From NCBI GenBank assembly GCA_945903925.1, contig CAMDPJ010000029.1:1-14613 (forward strand): a stretch of DNA of 14,613 nt. Direction: 5' to 3'. The notes under the pieces are model-generated. The model saw only the letters and a program-made list of their open reading frames with translations. It was not told the origin of the DNA and made no database searches. The DNA is from Chryseobacterium gleum (GTDB lineage: Bacteria > Bacteroidota > Bacteroidia > Flavobacteriales_C > GCA-002722245). The position numbers and the translations under genes are program-made. This document shows, in pieces, positions 13,036-14,613 of this stretch (position 1 is its first letter; every line of letters begins with the position of its first letter).

Positions 13036-14259
13036 ATGGAATTATTTTACAATTTTTCAATATCGCTCTACGGCCTAACTATTAGAATCGCTGCGCTTTT
13101 CAATGCCAAAGCCAACAAGTGGGTAAAAGGAAGGGTTAATCTTTTGACTTCTATACCGCACAACGAAAATGGAGAACAAATCATCAGCTGGTTTCACTGC
13201 GCTTCTTTGGGTGAATTTGAGCAGGGCCGACCGTTGATTGAAAAAATAAAAAAGGAATTTCCCAACGAAAAAATACTGCTTACCTTTTATTCTCCATCGG
13301 GCTATGAAATAAGAAAAAACTACGAGTTGGCCGATTGGGTAACTTATTTACCCTTGGATTTGAAGAGCAAAATGCGACCGTTCATCCATCAAATAAACCC
13401 CAAAAGAGTTTTCATCATCAAGTATGAATTGTGGTTCAACATGCTTTCTTTATTGGCCGAGAAGAAAACGCCCACTTACCTTATTTCAGGAAAATTTAGA
13501 GCCGAACAAGTCTTCTTTAAACCTTTGGGAACATGGTTTCTAACCCGACTACAACGAGCTTTTACCCACTTTTTTGTGCAAGACGAAGCCTCTCAAAAAA
13601 TACTTCACAAAAACAATATCACTCAAACCACCATTGCTGGCGACACTAGAATTGACAGGGTTCTTTCGTTGGCGAAAAACCCTCAAAAATTCAATCATTT
13701 AGAAAAGCTACTGCAAGACAAGATGGTGATTGTAGCAGGCAGCACGTGGCAAAAAGAAAACGACTTTTTATTTCAAATTAAAAATAAGCTACCCAACAAC
13801 ACGGTGCTCATCATTGCTCCTCACGAAGTAAAAGACAAGAACATTGAAACACTTCAAAAGCGCTTTCCCGATGCTGTTTTATGGAGTAATATAGAAGAAA
13901 CGAATGCTTGTCCGCAAGTCATCATCATCAACTGTATTGGCATTTTATCCTCGCTTTATCAATACGCCAACCTCGCTGTTATTGGTGGAGGATTCAACGC
14001 AGGCATTCACAACATTTTAGAACCCGCCAGCTTCGGATTACCTGTTTTATTTGGTGCAAAACACCAAAAATTCGACGAAGCCGCAGCCATGATTAAAGAA
14101 GGCACTGGATTTACTTTCAAAGAATACCAAGAATTTGAAAATCAATTACTCAACCTACTTGCTTCAAAAGAAAAGCAAACTGCTATTAAATTAAAACAGG
14201 CCCATTACCTGCAGAAACAGTCGGGTGCTACAGCGTTGATTCTCTCAAAAATCACGTAA
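13036..14259 (+). CDS. waaA: 3-deoxy-D-manno-octulosonic acid (Kdo) transferase
   Basis: WaaA (KdtA) transfers Kdo from CMP-Kdo to the lipid A precursor on the cytoplasmic face of the inner membrane. The 407-residue protein starts with the usual N-terminal membrane-associated helix (about 1-23). The catalytic-base region HCASLGEFEQGRPLI follows, with Glu60. After that come KYELWFN (129-135), AGDTRIDRV (201-209), GSTW (235-238), APHE (261-264) and the CMP-Kdo-binding GGGFNAGIHNILEPA region (317-331). Length and motif order are normal for this GT-B-fold family (GT30). Whether it adds one Kdo or more cannot be read from the motifs. It begins one base after the stop of the beta-barrel gene, and its presence confirms a lipid A-bearing, Gram-negative cell. 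Confidence 0.96.
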   Translation: MELFYNFSISLYGLTIRIAALFNAKANKWVKGRVNLLTSIPHNENGEQIISWFHCASLGEFEQGRPLIEKIKKEFPNEKILLTFYSPSGYEIRKNYELADWVTYLPLDLKSKMRPFIHQINPKRVFIIKYELWFNMLSLLAEKKTPTYLISGKFRAEQVFFKPLGTWFLTRLQRAFTHFFVQDEASQKILHKNNITQTTIAGDTRIDRVLSLAKNPQKFNHLEKLLQDKMVIVAGSTWQKENDFLFQIKNKLPNNTVLIIAPHEVKDKNIETLQKRFPDAVLWSNIEETNACPQVIIINCIGILSSLYQYANLAVIGGGFNAGIHNILEPASFGLPVLFGAKHQKFDEAAAMIKEGTGFTFKEYQEFENQLLNLLASKEKQTAIKLKQAHYLQKQSGATALILSKIT

Positions 14260-14476
14260 ATCTCTTTAAGGCGTGCTGCTCAAAAGTCCACTCTGGCGAA
14301 TAGAACTTATCGGTGATGGCAATTTACATAAGAAATAATTTAGAAGTTGAAGGGCGGCAAAGAACTTCGACTCTATCCTGAATGCGGACATAACAAGATA
14401 TGATTTGCATCAAATTGGCAACTTACGTTTGTAAATAAAAATGCGGCTGTTACAATTCTTATTCTAAATTTGAAGA
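14260..14476. other. 217-bp intergenic region after waaA
   Basis: I find no gene, tRNA or strong hairpin here. A weak 6-bp stem (GAAGTT 14343-14348 with AACTTC 14363-14368) has a 14-nt loop and no T-run, so it is not a convincing terminator. The middle part looks somewhat richer in G and C than the other spacers. Its six-frame reading breaks up quickly with stops, so it is not an obvious gene remnant. A promoter-like site lies near its right end. Confidence 0.5.
14424..14431 (+). promoter_or_regulatory. Putative -7 promoter element for the DUF218-like gene
   Basis: TACGTTTG fits TAnnTTTG exactly, with a TTTG at 14404-14407 as a possible but rather close -33 element (16-nt spacer; about 19 is usual). 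It would leave a leader of about 40 nt before the ATG at 14477. A second exact match, TAAATTTG at 14465-14472, lies too near the ATG to give a normal leader. Confidence 0.35.
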
Positions 14477-14613
14477 ATGTTTTTCATCATCTCTAAAGTG
14501 CTTAGTTTCCTCCTCTCTCCATTTACGTGGATTGCCATAGGCATCATTTTCGCGCTTTTCACCAAAGTGCCCGAAAGAAAGAAAAAAGCACTCATCATTT
14601 CTTGTGCTATTTT
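14477..14613 (+). CDS. YdcF/SanA-like (DUF218) membrane protein, N-terminal fragment cut by the window end
   Basis: An open frame from ATG 14477 runs to the window edge, giving 45 complete codons. The peptide begins with a SKVLSFLLSPFTW segment, a hydrophobic stretch (about residues 2-28), a basic patch PERKKKA (32-38) and the start of a second hydrophobic stretch. This two-helix opening with 'SK.LSFLLSP.TW' is what I recall for Bacteroidota members of the YdcF/ElyC/SanA family, cell-envelope proteins with a DUF218 domain. The diagnostic domain lies beyond the window, so the family call rests on the N-terminus only. Confidence 0.6.
   Translation, partial: MFFIISKVLSFLLSPFTWIAIGIIFALFTKVPERKKKALIISCAI

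Noticed and set aside
14343..14368. Hairpin as a terminator for waaA
   Set aside because: The stem is only 6 bp with a 14-nt loop and there is no following T-run.
1..14613. Defence system, CRISPR array, prophage or integron content
   Set aside because: No spaced direct repeats, integrase, transposase, nuclease-helicase or phage genes are visible, and the coding content is ordinary envelope and cofactor metabolism.

Overview
The window looks like a chromosomal segment of an AT-rich member of the Bacteroidota. Three things point that way: promoter-like sites matching the Bacteroidota -7 consensus TAnnTTTG, mostly A-rich leaders rather than Shine-Dalgarno sites, and the style of the proteins (a YwqE-type phosphatase with a lysine-rich N-terminus, and a predicted beta-barrel protein next to waaA). 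I cannot place it below phylum. No tRNA, rRNA, CRISPR array or transposase gene is visible.

Layout. (1) 1-1957, plus strand: a 6-pyruvoyl-tetrahydropterin synthase-like gene overlapping folE (GTP cyclohydrolase I), then fabD (malonyl-CoA:ACP transacylase). (2) 1958-2084: a convergent intergenic region filled by a perfect inverted repeat with 37-bp arms. (3) 2085-12263, minus strand: ten tightly packed genes, apparently one complete operon, transcribed from about 12263 down to 2085. In order of transcription: a WbpE-type aminotransferase, ugd, a UDP-glucuronate decarboxylase (UDP-xylose synthase), a WbpD-type N-acetyltransferase, a WlbA/WbpB-type 3-dehydrogenase, a TviB/WbpO-type UDP-HexNAc 6-dehydrogenase, galE, rmlB, a WbpP/TviC-type UDP-HexNAc 4-epimerase, and a YwqE/CpsB-type protein-tyrosine phosphatase. 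(4) 12264-12314: a short divergent promoter region. (5) 12315-14259, plus strand: a predicted secreted beta-barrel protein and waaA (Kdo transferase). (6) 14477 to the end: the first 45 codons of a YdcF/SanA (DUF218)-like membrane protein.

How the genes work together. The operon is a nucleotide-sugar supply unit. Ugd plus the decarboxylase give UDP-GlcA and then UDP-xylose. The TviB-like dehydrogenase should give UDP-GlcNAcA. That product can be epimerised by the TviC/WbpP-like enzyme towards UDP-GalNAcA, or passed through WlbA, WbpE and WbpD to UDP-GlcNAc(3NAc)A, a precursor of di-N-acetylated uronic acids in O-antigens. GalE adds UDP-Gal (or UDP-GalNAc), and RmlB gives dTDP-4-keto-6-deoxyglucose. 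The last gene is a phosphatase of the type that controls capsule/exopolysaccharide export. No glycosyltransferase, flippase, polymerase or Wzc-type kinase is present, so assembly and export genes must lie elsewhere. The following waaA block is lipid A-core related, so most of the window serves the cell envelope.

I see no clearly new system. The points most worth checking are the inverted repeat, the Cx5HGH-type pterin synthase coupled to folE, the self-contained sugar-nucleotide operon with its UDP-GlcNAcA branch point, the TTG start with a strong Shine-Dalgarno site, and the uncharacterised beta-barrel protein paired with waaA.
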